64,000 nucleotides of DNA from CAVSWT01 sp963746735 (GCA_963746735.1 CAVVCO010000015.1:255460-319459), one strand, 5' to 3'. Shown: positions 9,151 through 19,104, counted from the first letter of the stretch. A program made the numbers and translations. The notes: a model not told the origin generated them from the sequence alone.

Positions 9151-10913
9151 AAACTTTTAAACAAATATTTCAAGAATGCGAGAACAAAATTGCTGGTATT
9201 GCAGCTGCACCGGGAATTATCATTGCACCGGTATATATTTTTACTAAAGAAATCGTGCAAGTTAATGATGGCGATATAGAAGATACACAGGAAGGGCTGG
9301 CTAATCTTGAAGAGGCTTTGAGCAAATCTAAAAAAGAGCTGAATAAAATATTTTCCGTTGCAAAAGAGAAAATGGAAAAAACTCGGGCTGCAATTTTTGA
9401 AGCTCATATGATGATTCTTGATGATCCGGTTTTGATAGATAGAATTAAAGAAAGAATTGAAAAAGAAAAAAAACTGCCGGAGTTTATCGTCAACGATGAG
9501 ATAAATAAATATCAGCAATTGATGATAGGCTCTAAAGAATCTTATATGAAAGAACGGGCGCATGACATTGAAGATATAAAAAATAGAATCATCAGGAATC
9601 TTCAAAAGAAAAGATGGGTTTCAAAAATTCCTCATGATGCAATAGTTGTTAGCGATAGCCTTACTCCCGCGGATACAATATTGCTTTCCCGCTGTGATGT
9701 TCGAGGGTTTGTTACTGATCACGGCGGAATAACTTCTCATGCGGCAATCATATCACGTTCATTAAATATTCCCGCGGTTGTAGGAACCCATAATGCCTCT
9801 AAAATAATAAAAGAACATGATGAGCTGATTGTTGATGGGTTTCATGGTTATGTAATTATTAATCCTAATGAAGAACAAAAAACTTTCTTTAAAGAAAAGT
9901 ATGACCATTTAGTAAAACTTCAAAAAGGCCTGGAAGATTTAAAAGATTTACCTGCTGTTACAAAAGACGGTAAAGAAATTCATTTAAGCGCTAATGTTGA
10001 TGTAAGCGGTGAAATAGATATTGTAATGACAAGCGGGGCAAAGGGAATTGGTTTATACAGAACAGAACAAATTTTAGAAGAGTTGAATGAATTTCCTACT
10101 GAAGATGAGCAGGCGAGAATTTATTCAAATCTTTCATCAAGAATATATCCCGAGATTATAACAATCAGAGCTTTTGATATTGGCGGGGATAAATTCAGGT
10201 TATTTGATTATGATGAACCGAATCCATTTTTAGGACTTAGAGGCATAAGATTATTACTGGAAAATGTGAATTTATTCAGGTCTCAAATTAGAGCGGTGCT
10301 AAGAGCGAGCACGCATAAAAACATTCAATTTATGCTGCCAATGATAAGCACAATTAATGAAGTTAGAGAATCCAAAAAAATAATCGAAATGTGTAAAATT
10401 GAATTAAAGGAAGCAAAAATTCCTTTTGATAAAAATATAAAAATCGGGATTATGGTTGAAGTCCCGGCGGCGGCAGTAATGGCCGAAATCTTTGCTGCTG
10501 AAGTTGATTTCTTAAGCATTGGCACTAACGATCTTATTCAATATTTAATGGCAGTAGATAGAGGCAATGACCTTGTATCTTCACTTTACCAGGAATTTAG
10601 TCCAGCAGTTATAAAAACTATCAGTTATATTGTTCGCGAATCTAAAAAGCAAAAAAAGTTTGTTAGCATTTGCGGTGAAATGGCTGCGGACACACTTGCT
10701 ATCCCTTTGCTTGTTGGATTGGAATTAGATGCATTAAGTATGTCACCTTCAACAATAGCTTATGCTAAAAAAATTATTAGAAGCATAACTTTTAAAAGTG
10801 CAAAACAGCTCGCCGAAAAATGTTTATCATGCACCATGGAAGGTGATATTATAGAAGAGATTGAAAAGTTTTTTAAAGAAAATTCTATAACAAGAACAAG
10901 AAATATAATATAG
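9147..10913 (+). CDS. ptsI: Phosphoenolpyruvate-protein phosphotransferase (Enzyme I)
   Basis: A 588-residue Enzyme I, full length for the family. It takes phosphate from PEP on His198 in GGITSHAAIISR and passes it to HPr. The PEP-binding barrel shows GIGLYRTE, GTNDLIQYLMAVDRGN and the active-site cysteine in SICGEMAAD. It is cotranslated with ptsH and followed 7 bases later by a sugar-phosphate isomerase. The lack of any EII component in the window suggests a regulatory phosphorelay. Confidence 0.93.
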   Translation: MKTFKQIFQECENKIAGIAAAPGIIIAPVYIFTKEIVQVNDGDIEDTQEGLANLEEALSKSKKELNKIFSVAKEKMEKTRAAIFEAHMMILDDPVLIDRIKERIEKEKKLPEFIVNDEINKYQQLMIGSKESYMKERAHDIEDIKNRIIRNLQKKRWVSKIPHDAIVVSDSLTPADTILLSRCDVRGFVTDHGGITSHAAIISRSLNIPAVVGTHNASKIIKEHDELIVDGFHGYVIINPNEEQKTFFKEKYDHLVKLQKGLEDLKDLPAVTKDGKEIHLSANVDVSGEIDIVMTSGAKGIGLYRTEQILEELNEFPTEDEQARIYSNLSSRIYPEIITIRAFDIGGDKFRLFDYDEPNPFLGLRGIRLLLENVNLFRSQIRAVLRASTHKNIQFMLPMISTINEVRESKKIIEMCKIELKEAKIPFDKNIKIGIMVEVPAAAVMAEIFAAEVDFLSIGTNDLIQYLMAVDRGNDLVSSLYQEFSPAVIKTISYIVRESKKQKKFVSICGEMAADTLAIPLLVGLELDALSMSPSTIAYAKKIIRSITFKSAKQLAEKCLSCTMEGDIIEEIEKFFKENSITRTRNII

Positions 10914-10920
10914 GAAACAA

Positions 10921-11958
10921 ATGAAAATTTCAGAATATGTAGAAAAATACGATTTGCAAAATCAATTTGATGTATTAATGAATTCATATATGTTAATTGA
11001 ATCTGCCTGGCAGAATAAAATCAATTTAAATTCATTGAAGAATAAAAAATTTAATTCAATTGTTGTTACCGGGCTTGGCGGTTCAGCAATTAGCGCAGAT
11101 TTAATGCAGAATTTTTTAGGTAAAGAAATTAAAATTCCATTTATCGTAAATAGAAATTATTTCCTTCCGCCTTTTGTGGATGAAAATACTTTATTGATTG
11201 TTTCATCTTACTCAGGTAATACTGAAGAATCAATTTCAGTTTTTAATGAAGCTTTAAATACCAAATGTACAATTGTTTGTATCAGCACCGGGGGAAAAGC
11301 AGAAAAAATTTCATCAGAAAAAAATATTCCTTTGGTTAAAGTGATTCCTGGCTATCAGCCAAGATATGCGCTTGGGCTTAGTTTTTTTTCCTTGTTAAAA
11401 ATACTGCAGGAATTAGCCTTAATTGAAAATCAAGATGCTATAGTAAAGAAAATTATTTCGCTGTGGAAAGAAAAAGGAGTGGAATACTCAAAAGAAGATA
11501 ATGCTGCTTTTGAATATGCAAAACAATTGGTAGGATTTATACCGGTTATATATTCTGCTGCGGATTCAACTTCGGCAGTTGGCTACAGACTTAAATGCCA
11601 GTTTAATGAAAATAGTAAGCTGCATGCTTTTAGCAATTTCATTCCTGAAATGAATCATAATGAAATCATCGGTTGGGAATCATTCAATGAAAAGCAGTTT
11701 CAAACTAAAGTTATAAATATCATTGATAAAAGCTATCATTCTCAAACCAAAAAACGCTTTGAAATTACTTCTGAATTGGCTTCTAAAAATGGAGCTGAAA
11801 TTATAAATCTTGAAAGCAAGGAAGAAAACTTCAAAGTAAGACTAATGGATTTAATTTATTTGGGAGATTGGATTACTTACTATACAGCAGTGTTCCGTGG
11901 TTTTGATCCAACTGAAATTGAGAATATAAATATTTTGAAAGAGCGATTGGCAAAATAG
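10921..11958 (+). CDS. Bifunctional phosphoglucose/phosphomannose isomerase
   Basis: A 345-residue SIS-domain enzyme of the bifunctional PGI/PMI family that interconverts fructose-6-phosphate with glucose-6- and mannose-6-phosphate. The first SIS domain has VTGLGGSAISADL and SSYSGNTEES; the C-terminal domain has the conserved FIPEMNHNEIIGWE. Seven bases separate it from ptsI, making it the last gene of the idi-2/prenyl synthase/HPr/EI run. The combination of glycolytic isomerase and PEP phosphorelay in one transcript hints at carbon-flux control, which is inference. Confidence 0.88.
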   Translation: MKISEYVEKYDLQNQFDVLMNSYMLIESAWQNKINLNSLKNKKFNSIVVTGLGGSAISADLMQNFLGKEIKIPFIVNRNYFLPPFVDENTLLIVSSYSGNTEESISVFNEALNTKCTIVCISTGGKAEKISSEKNIPLVKVIPGYQPRYALGLSFFSLLKILQELALIENQDAIVKKIISLWKEKGVEYSKEDNAAFEYAKQLVGFIPVIYSAADSTSAVGYRLKCQFNENSKLHAFSNFIPEMNHNEIIGWESFNEKQFQTKVINIIDKSYHSQTKKRFEITSELASKNGAEIINLESKEENFKVRLMDLIYLGDWITYYTAVFRGFDPTEIENINILKERLAK

Positions 11959-12000
11959 TTTGTTTCCGGATTTAAATATTTCTGTTTGTTATTTATTGAA

Positions 12001-12825
12001 ATGCATTACGAGCAGATGGGCGGGGATTCATTGAATAAAAAAAATATATCAGAACTTCTAAAAAAACTTGGCTTATATAAACCTATCCGCAAAGTTTATA
12101 ATTCAGTTTTTAGATATAATAAACAGACAGAAATAATTGTTAGTAACCATAGTATCAAATTTTGGACGCCAACTTTTTATCTTGATGACTATGTAAAAGA
12201 TTTTGCAGGTGAGAAACAACTGCTTGAAAATCTTCTCCCCAAAATAAAAGATAAAAATACCTTCTGGGATATAGGAGCAAATATAGGCTTCTATTCTATT
12301 TTAGCAGCGCAAAACATGAATCCAAATTGTAAGATTTATGCTTTTGAACCTGAAAAAGAAACATTTAATCTTCTTAAGAAAAATTTAGAATTAAATCATG
12401 TTAAAAATGTTAATGCTTACGATATTGCATTAGGGGATACTAATGGAAAGAAAATAATATACTCTTCAGATACGCCAAACTTTGGAGCCCACAGTTTTGT
12501 GCAAAGGACTGACTACTTATTAAAGAAACATGGAACCGAAATTAATGTTAAAACTTCTGATTCAATAATTGAAGAAATGAAAGTTGATATTCCCAACGTC
12601 ATTAAAATTGATGTGGAGGGTGCAGAGGTATTAGTATTAAAAGGAATGAAGGAATTATTAAAGAATCCTAGTCTAAAAATAATTATGTGTGAAATACACT
12701 CGAATCTGCTTCCTTTATTTAATTCATCAGAAGAAGAAGTAAAAGAAATCATTTTAAAAGAAAATTTTAAAATAGATTATTCCATTAATCGTGGAAGTCA
12801 GAATCAATATATTTTTGTCCGTTAA
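12001..12825 (+). CDS. FkbM family SAM-dependent methyltransferase
   Basis: About 274 residues with a Rossmann methyltransferase core: FWDIGANIGFYS (motif I), IYAFEPEKET, and IKIDVEGAEVLVLKGM, the hallmark of the FkbM family, which O-methylates sugars, glycolipids or small metabolites. The start is uncertain: TTG 11986, ATG 12001 and a TTG at 12031 are all in frame; the conserved part begins later. It stands 27-42 bases after the isomerase. Substrate not predictable; surface glycan modification is typical. Confidence 0.75.
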   Translation: MHYEQMGGDSLNKKNISELLKKLGLYKPIRKVYNSVFRYNKQTEIIVSNHSIKFWTPTFYLDDYVKDFAGEKQLLENLLPKIKDKNTFWDIGANIGFYSILAAQNMNPNCKIYAFEPEKETFNLLKKNLELNHVKNVNAYDIALGDTNGKKIIYSSDTPNFGAHSFVQRTDYLLKKHGTEINVKTSDSIIEEMKVDIPNVIKIDVEGAEVLVLKGMKELLKNPSLKIIMCEIHSNLLPLFNSSEEEVKEIILKENFKIDYSINRGSQNQYIFVR

Positions 12826-12889
12826 TTATTTTTATTTTAATTGATTAAACGTCTCGTTGTTACCATAAAAAACAGAAATTATAAATATC

Positions 12890-12918
12890 TTGACTGATTA
12901 GTTGAGTTCACTTATTTT
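12890..12918 (+). promoter_or_regulatory. Possible sigma-70-type promoter
   Basis: TTGACT at 12890-12895 and TATTTT at 12913-12918 with a 17-base spacer, 47 bases before the preferred TTG start at 12966. It would drive the Omp85-fusion/PQQ/PEGA operon. Prediction only. Confidence 0.4.
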
Positions 12919-12965
12919 CTTTGCATTGGATTAATCAACTTCTTTGTCAAAGATGGAATAAAAGT

Positions 12966-15791
12966 TTGAATAAATTCTTTACCTTTTTTCTGCTGATATT
13001 TTTTTGCCTCACAGAGTTATCTTTCAGCCAGCTATATTATTTTGGCAGGAATAAAGTTCAGTATAATGACTTTGATTGGAAAGTTTTAAAGACAAAGCAT
13101 TTTGATATTTATTATTACAATGAAACCGAAGAAGTGGCTGAAATTGGCGGTACGTATGCAGAAAATACATTTGATGAATTAACAGAGAGATTAAACTATA
13201 CAGTTACTGGAAGAATCCCGCTTATATTTTATAACACCCAGCTTCATTTTCAACAGACAAACACAGCTCCCGGATTTATTCCGGATGGCGTCGGCGGTTT
13301 TTTTGAATTTTTAAAAGGGAGAGTTGTAATTCCATCCAATGGTTCACTGCATGATTTCAGACATGTCATAAGGCATGAATTGGTTCATGTTTTTACTACC
13401 GGAAAAATTTATCATATTTTGCACGATCACCGCATCACTCGAGATTATGGCCCGCCTTTGTGGTTTACAGAAGGGATTGCCGAATACATGTCAACAGAAC
13501 CTGATGACCAGGCAGAAATGGTAATGCGAGATGCAGTTATAAATGGTTACGTCGTGAACCTGGAAAACATGAATCAAATTTATGGAACATTTTTGATGTA
13601 TAAAGAAGGGCAAAATTTTCTTGAGTTTGTTGCGAAAAGATATGGCAGTGAAAAAATTTTATTGATGATCGATAATTTATGGATGTACAGCAGTTTCACA
13701 AAAGTGATTGAATATACTTTAGGTAAACCCATTGAAGAAATTGATGATGAATGGACATTTTATCTAAAGCAGAAATATTACCCGCTGCTCAGCGGCAGTA
13801 CACCCATAGCTAATGATGCAAAACAAGTTACTAACTTTGGATTTAATTTTTCTCCGGTCTATTACAAAATGGGCGATGAAGATTATTTATATTTTGCTGC
13901 GAATAGAGATGGGTATTCTTCTTTATATCGAGTAATGCTTAATAAAGAAAGAGATTATAAAGACTCCAGCCCGGAGCTTGTATTAAGAGGAGAAAAGACA
14001 GAAGAGTTTGAATCATTTCATTTGTTTGATGCTTCAATTGATATTAATAAAGACGGACTTCTCGCTTTTGTAACTCGTTCAGGTAAAACAGATGTTATTC
14101 ATTTTTTCTCGGTGAAAACCGATGAAGTAATAAAAGATTTTCAGGAAGATTATTTGATTAGTATTTCTTCCCCGAAATATTCGTCCGATGGGAAAAAAGT
14201 GGTTTTCTCCGCTGTGGATCAAAAAGGCTTTAGAGATTTATTTATTTTGAATGTTGAAACAGACAAACTGACCCGGCTGACGAACGATTATTACAACGAT
14301 AAAGACCCTTCATTTGGAATTAATGACAATCAAATATTATTTTCTTCAGATAGAACAGCAGGAAAAATTAGTCAAACCCAAAATATTTTTTCCTATGATA
14401 TAAACACACACGAAATTAATTACGTTACTTACCAGGATTGTAACAATTATACTCCAATAATTTCTCCTGATAAAAAATATATTTACTATACTTCAGATTA
14501 TGATAAGGTAAGAAATGTATGGCGTATCAGATTACATAATGGAATAACTAGCAGGAATACTGAAAAAGTTACTAGCTATTTAACAAGTGTTTATAATCCT
14601 TCGTTCAGTAATGACTCAACTTTAAATTTTGCCGGTTTTGAAAAATTTGCATTCAATATTTATCAATATGATTTGAACAAAGTAAAAGCCGATTCAAATT
14701 TTACTGTTACAATGAATCTTGATTCAGCTTACGGCAATTGGGAAGTGAAAACATATTTTGCTGTAAAGAAAACTGAAAAACTAAAATACCAAAGGCAATA
14801 CACTCTTGATTATGCAGCCGGCCAAGTTTCAACTGCATACGATCCTGTATACGGTACTCGCGGGGGAGCAATATTGTCTTTGAGTGATTTGCTAAGTGAT
14901 GATAATTTTTTCTTCTTAATTTATAACACTGCAGAAGTGCAAAGTGATATTCTTAAAAGTTTCAATGTTGCCATACAAAGAGTTGATTTAAGTAAGCGGT
15001 CTAATTTTGGTTACGGGGTTTTCAATTTTAGCGGGAGAAGATACGATATACGCGATTCAGACGAATACTATTATGAAAGAAGCTTTGGAGGAAATTTTAT
15101 TCTCGAATATCCTCTCTCAAAGTTTCAGCGCATTGAAGCCGGTGTTACAATTGCAAACTCGGATAAGCAAGTAATACAAGGTGTTATTGAAAGAAAAGCA
15201 TTACTGCTCAGCAATTCAATTTCTTATGTGATGGATAATTCTTTGTGGGGTCCAACAGGGCCGCTAGACGGTACAAGAGCACAGATATTATTCGGCTATA
15301 CCGGCGATATTAAATACAGCAATGTTAATTATTTTTCTTTCATCGCAGACCTAAGGCATTATTTTAGACTAAGCTTACGAACAGCCTTTGCAGTCCGCGC
15401 TTCAATTTATTACAACCAAGGGAAGGAAGCACGGAGATATTTTATGGGAGGAAGCTGGGATTTACGCGGCTGGCCAAGATGGTCTATTCGTGGCGAAAAA
15501 CTTTGGATATCTTCTATGGAATTTAGATTTCCACTGATCGATCAAATAAGTATAAAATTTCCCTTTTTGGGAATTGGATTTTTTGGAATACGAGGGGCAG
15601 CTTTTTTTGATGCCGGTGGAGCCTGGGATACGAAATATAACAGTACTCTAGGAAGTGTCGGTGGTGGATTAAGAATGAATCTCTTTGGTGCAATAGTGCT
15701 TAGATATGACATTGGGAAAAAGATTCAAAATAATTTTCATCAATTTCAGCCAAAACTTTTTTACCAATTTTTCTTCGGATGGGATTTTTGA
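12966..15791 (+). CDS. Fusion of gluzincin-type peptidase domain, TolB-like propeller and Omp85-type barrel
   Basis: About 941 residues. The TTG at 12966 is preferred because it puts a signal peptide (LNKFFTFFLLIFFCLTELSF) at the N-terminus. Domain order: a peptidase MA-like domain with HELVH near 137-141 and downstream glutamate in WFTEGIAEYMS near 169; WD40/TolB-like repeats around 290-570 (for example SPKYSSDGKKVVFS, FGINDNQILFSSDR); and a C-terminal surface-antigen barrel with GGSWDLRGW, like the Omp85 LRGY motif, and strand-rich segments to the end. It would sit in the outer membrane with protease and propeller in the periplasm. The next gene overlaps by 13 bases. Role unknown. Confidence 0.8.
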   Translation: MNKFFTFFLLIFFCLTELSFSQLYYFGRNKVQYNDFDWKVLKTKHFDIYYYNETEEVAEIGGTYAENTFDELTERLNYTVTGRIPLIFYNTQLHFQQTNTAPGFIPDGVGGFFEFLKGRVVIPSNGSLHDFRHVIRHELVHVFTTGKIYHILHDHRITRDYGPPLWFTEGIAEYMSTEPDDQAEMVMRDAVINGYVVNLENMNQIYGTFLMYKEGQNFLEFVAKRYGSEKILLMIDNLWMYSSFTKVIEYTLGKPIEEIDDEWTFYLKQKYYPLLSGSTPIANDAKQVTNFGFNFSPVYYKMGDEDYLYFAANRDGYSSLYRVMLNKERDYKDSSPELVLRGEKTEEFESFHLFDASIDINKDGLLAFVTRSGKTDVIHFFSVKTDEVIKDFQEDYLISISSPKYSSDGKKVVFSAVDQKGFRDLFILNVETDKLTRLTNDYYNDKDPSFGINDNQILFSSDRTAGKISQTQNIFSYDINTHEINYVTYQDCNNYTPIISPDKKYIYYTSDYDKVRNVWRIRLHNGITSRNTEKVTSYLTSVYNPSFSNDSTLNFAGFEKFAFNIYQYDLNKVKADSNFTVTMNLDSAYGNWEVKTYFAVKKTEKLKYQRQYTLDYAAGQVSTAYDPVYGTRGGAILSLSDLLSDDNFFFLIYNTAEVQSDILKSFNVAIQRVDLSKRSNFGYGVFNFSGRRYDIRDSDEYYYERSFGGNFILEYPLSKFQRIEAGVTIANSDKQVIQGVIERKALLLSNSISYVMDNSLWGPTGPLDGTRAQILFGYTGDIKYSNVNYFSFIADLRHYFRLSLRTAFAVRASIYYNQGKEARRYFMGGSWDLRGWPRWSIRGEKLWISSMEFRFPLIDQISIKFPFLGIGFFGIRGAAFFDAGGAWDTKYNSTLGSVGGGLRMNLFGAIVLRYDIGKKIQNNFHQFQPKLFYQFFFGWDF

Positions 15792-16954
15792 AAACAAAAA
15801 ATTATTATGCTGATATATTTTTCTGCATTATCATTTTAATATTAAATTTGCTCGTGATTGCCGGCTGTGCTACTTCAAAAATTCAGTATAATGCTAAAGA
15901 AGATAAAGAGCCTTATGTAATGTTCGGAGAAGTTCCATCTAGAAACTTTTATGTACCTGTTACTTTCAGTGATTCGCTGATTAAAAAATGGGAAGCAGAC
16001 ATCAATGGAAGCTTTCCAAATTCTTCTGTCAGTATTTACAGCAATCTTGTTTTTGTAAATGATCTTTCTGGCAGAGTTTACTGCTTCAATATTGATAACG
16101 GGAAAAAAGTAGGGAAGTTGAAGTTGGGAAATGGAGTTTATACAACTCCGGTAATTAATAAATTTGTTGTAATAGCAGTCTCTGCAGAAAGAAATGATAA
16201 TGAATCGACATTGCAGTATTATAATTACAAGCAGGCAAAATTAGAAAAAGAAGTAACAGTTGATGGTAGAGTAATTTCAGAATTAATTAAAGTCGATGAC
16301 GGAATAATTTTTAACACTGATAAAGGAATTGTTTATAAATATAATTTTAAGGGTTTTCAGGAATGGAAGTGTGAAACAAAAGAATTCACTCATTCATCTC
16401 CTGCGCTGGAAGATGACATTATTGTATTTGGTAATGATAATGGAGAAATTATTGGGATTGATGCAGTAAAAGGGGAATTAAAGTACAGAGTTAAAATCAG
16501 TATGCCTTTTTTTGCATCTCCAACTATAATTGATAAAACTATTTATATCGGTAATGATGATGGAAATTTATATGCTCTTGATTTGTTAACCGGAAAAATA
16601 AATTGGTCTTTTGAGACCGGCGGTAGAATTATTATGACGCCAGCCTCAGATGGCACTAATATTTATATTGGGAATTTGAAAGGTGACTTATTTTCAATCA
16701 ATATAAATTCTCATCAACTTAAATGGAAAATAAAATATGACGGTGCTTTTAATACTACTCCTTTAATTTCTGATAATTTAATTTTACAGCCCGGCATAGA
16801 TAAAAACTTACTCTTTATTGACAAAAGTAATGGTGAAATCATAAAGACAATGTCCTTTGATGGAAGGCTGAAGCTTACACCTGTTTATTTTAAAAATACT
16901 TTATTCATCGGTTATGACGATGGTGTTTTGGAAGCTTATGAATTTCATAAATAA
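15779..16954 (+). CDS. PQQ-like beta-propeller lipoprotein (BamB-like)
   Basis: A 391-residue lipoprotein: lipobox VIAGC near residue 29 after a hydrophobic segment, then seven or so repeats of the PQQ/quinoprotein type such as IYIGNDDGNLYALD followed by TGKINWSFETGG. This is the architecture of BamB, the accessory lipoprotein of outer-membrane protein assembly. It overlaps the Omp85-fusion gene by 13 bases and the PEGA gene by 17, so the three are translationally linked. A partnership with the upstream barrel is inferred, not proven; dehydrogenase activity is unlikely as no PQQ-binding residues stand out. Confidence 0.78.
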   Translation: MGFLKTKNYYADIFFCIIILILNLLVIAGCATSKIQYNAKEDKEPYVMFGEVPSRNFYVPVTFSDSLIKKWEADINGSFPNSSVSIYSNLVFVNDLSGRVYCFNIDNGKKVGKLKLGNGVYTTPVINKFVVIAVSAERNDNESTLQYYNYKQAKLEKEVTVDGRVISELIKVDDGIIFNTDKGIVYKYNFKGFQEWKCETKEFTHSSPALEDDIIVFGNDNGEIIGIDAVKGELKYRVKISMPFFASPTIIDKTIYIGNDDGNLYALDLLTGKINWSFETGGRIIMTPASDGTNIYIGNLKGDLFSININSHQLKWKIKYDGAFNTTPLISDNLILQPGIDKNLLFIDKSNGEIIKTMSFDGRLKLTPVYFKNTLFIGYDDGVLEAYEFHK

Positions 16955-17672
16955 AATATTGACTATATTATTGGTTTTCATTGCAGCAGCTGATTTTACT
17001 TTTTCGCAGAATTGTAAAGCTGCAATTTCTATAAAGACAGACAATGATAGTTCACTAATATTTATCAATGATGCTTTTATAGGGAAAGGGAATGCTTCTC
17101 TTGAAGCGCCTAAAGGTGATTATTATATAAAGGTTACCGAGAGTATAATGAAATGGAATGCTAAAATATTTTATGATACTATCCAGGTTAAAAATTGTGA
17201 AAATATAAATCTGCAATATTCATTTAACAATTCAATCTATTTGCAGACTGATCCGGCGGATGTTTATGTGTATCACGATAGCGATTTAGTTGGGCATACT
17301 CCGATGAGATTAAATATTAAAAATGAAAATCTTCTATTAAAGAAAGATGGGTATGAGGATAAATATGTTACAGAAGAACAATTAACTAACGATAAAAGAA
17401 TTTCTTTAGTTAAACTTTATAATAATGGTAGCCATGAAAGCTTTTTTGATGGGACAGAGTTCAAATTACTCGTGGGAAGTTTAATTATACTGGGTGGAAC
17501 TACTGCATATTTTAAATTAAAAGCAGATGACAAATTCGATGAATATCAATACACCGGCAATGGGGACTATTTAAATCAAACACGCAAATATGATTTGATA
17601 AGCGGAATATCCTTTGGGCTTGTTCAAATTAATTTTGGTATTTTAATGTATCACTTTTTGTTTGATAAGTAG
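16938..17672 (+). CDS. PEGA-domain protein with C-terminal membrane segments
   Basis: About 244 residues, using the ATG at 16938, which begins a signal peptide (MNFINKILTILLVFIAAADF). Two PEGA-like repeats follow (around SSLIFINDAFIGKGNASLEAPKGDYY and YLQTDPADVYVYHDSDLVGHTPMRL, split here for description), typical of surface carbohydrate- or protein-contacting modules. Near the end are two hydrophobic stretches (LLVGSLIILGGTTAYF, FGLVQINFGILMYHF). It closes the operon with the Omp85 fusion and PQQ lipoprotein. No enzymatic function is suggested. Confidence 0.6.
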   Translation: MNFINKILTILLVFIAAADFTFSQNCKAAISIKTDNDSSLIFINDAFIGKGNASLEAPKGDYYIKVTESIMKWNAKIFYDTIQVKNCENINLQYSFNNSIYLQTDPADVYVYHDSDLVGHTPMRLNIKNENLLLKKDGYEDKYVTEEQLTNDKRISLVKLYNNGSHESFFDGTEFKLLVGSLIILGGTTAYFKLKADDKFDEYQYTGNGDYLNQTRKYDLISGISFGLVQINFGILMYHFLFDK

Positions 17673-17701
17673 AATTATTTTCTTTTCGAAAAGTATTTTT
17701 A

Positions 17702-18556
17702 ATGCACACAATTTTAGAAATTATAAATCTATCATCCGACTATTTAAATAATAAAGCAGTCGAATCTCCTAGAATCAATGCTGAACTGCTGCTAGCCCAT
17801 GTTCTAAATTGCAAACGACTTGACCTATATTTGAAATTCGACCAGCCTTTGAAAGAGGATGAACTAAATATTTACCGTGAACTGTTAAAAAGAAGGGGAA
17901 GAAGAGAACCGCTCCAATACATTGTCGGGAATGTCGAATTTTACGGATTAGAATTTAAAGTAAATCCATCAGTTTTAATCCCACGACCGGAAACAGAAAT
18001 ATTAGTTGAAACTGTAATTGAAAATTCAAACAAAGAAGAACAATTAAAAATTTTAGATATAGGAACTGGAAGCGGCAATATTGCCATCAGCATTTCAAAA
18101 CATTTGATTAATTCTAAAGTCTGGGGAATTGATACAAGTGTTGAAGCATTGAAAATCGCTGATGAAAATTCTAAAAATAATTTAGTTGATGACAGAATAG
18201 TATATTCTCAAAATAATATTTTAAATGGTAGTCAGATTGATGAAAAAGAATTTGATATAATTGTTTCAAATCCGCCTTACATTTCTAAAAACGATTACAA
18301 TGAACTATTGCCTGAGTTAAAAAATTATGAACCTGCAGCAGCTCTTACTGATGAAAATGATGGATTAACTTTTTATAAAGAAATTTCCCTCAAAGCAAAC
18401 CAACTGCTTAAACCTGGAGGTAAAATATTTTATGAAGTCGGGCAAGGCCAGTATAATGATGTGAAAAATATTCTTGAAGAAAATAACTTCATCAATATTA
18501 AAGTAAAAAAAGATTATTCAAATATTGAAAGAGTTGTTTACGGAGAATTGAAATGA
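17702..18556 (+). CDS. prmC: Peptide chain release factor N5-glutamine methyltransferase
   Basis: A 284-residue PrmC/HemK enzyme that methylates the GGQ glutamine of release factors RF1 and RF2. The N-terminal helical domain binds the factor; the Rossmann domain has LDIGTGSGN at 118-126, and the catalytic NPPY lies at 190-193. It overlaps dtd by ATGA, giving a small translation-quality pair. Complete and typical. Confidence 0.93.
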   Translation: MHTILEIINLSSDYLNNKAVESPRINAELLLAHVLNCKRLDLYLKFDQPLKEDELNIYRELLKRRGRREPLQYIVGNVEFYGLEFKVNPSVLIPRPETEILVETVIENSNKEEQLKILDIGTGSGNIAISISKHLINSKVWGIDTSVEALKIADENSKNNLVDDRIVYSQNNILNGSQIDEKEFDIIVSNPPYISKNDYNELLPELKNYEPAAALTDENDGLTFYKEISLKANQLLKPGGKIFYEVGQGQYNDVKNILEENNFINIKVKKDYSNIERVVYGELK

Positions 18557-19002
18557 GAGTTGTAGTTCAAAGAGTTTCTGAAGGTGGGGTTTATATCTCT
18601 TCAAAAAATTACAAAGCTGAAATTAAAAAAGGATTTGTAATTTTATTAGGTATCAAAACCGGAGATGAAGAAAAAGACGTAAAATTTCTTGCTGAAAAAT
18701 GTGCTAACTTAAGAGTCTTTGAGGATGAAAATGAAAAAATGAATTTATCCATTAAAGATGTAAACGGTGAAATATTATTAATATCACAATTCACCTTATA
18801 CGGAAATGCACAAAAGGGTAATCGCCCCAGTTTTACTGATTCAGCAAAACCTGAAGAAGCAATCCCTCTATATGATAAATTTATTTCTTATTTAAAGGAA
18901 ATATTAGGCGATGAAAAAATTAAAACCGGGATGTTCGGAGAAATGATGGAAGTAAAAATTATTAATGACGGCCCGGTTACAATTATTATTGATTCGAAAT
19001 AA
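18553..19002 (+). CDS. dtd: D-aminoacyl-tRNA deacylase
   Basis: A 149-residue DTD that removes D-amino acids (and glycine) from mischarged tRNA. The two signature motifs are present: SQFTLYGN around residue 78 and the Gly-Pro motif in NDGPVTIIID at the C-terminus, which gives chiral selection. Start codon overlaps the prmC stop. Complete. Confidence 0.93.
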   Translation: MRVVVQRVSEGGVYISSKNYKAEIKKGFVILLGIKTGDEEKDVKFLAEKCANLRVFEDENEKMNLSIKDVNGEILLISQFTLYGNAQKGNRPSFTDSAKPEEAIPLYDKFISYLKEILGDEKIKTGMFGEMMEVKIINDGPVTIIIDSK

Positions 19003-19028
19003 TTAAGTCAAGGTTAATTGTATTGTTG

Positions 19029-19104
19029 TCACTCTGAACTTGTCGAAGTGTGACCGTTAGTCTTCGACAAGCCTATCTGCCTATAGGCAGGCGCAGACTG
19101 ACAT
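19029..19104. repeat. Intergenic palindromic repeat
   Basis: CTTGTCGAAG (19039-19048) and CTTCGACAAG (19062-19071) form an inverted repeat, GTCAC/GTGAC flank the left part, and CTGCCTATAGGCAG (19077-19090) is a perfect 14-bp palindrome. The GC-rich, snapback structure contrasts with surrounding DNA and resembles REP-type elements; it may also terminate the prmC-dtd transcript. Confidence 0.6.
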
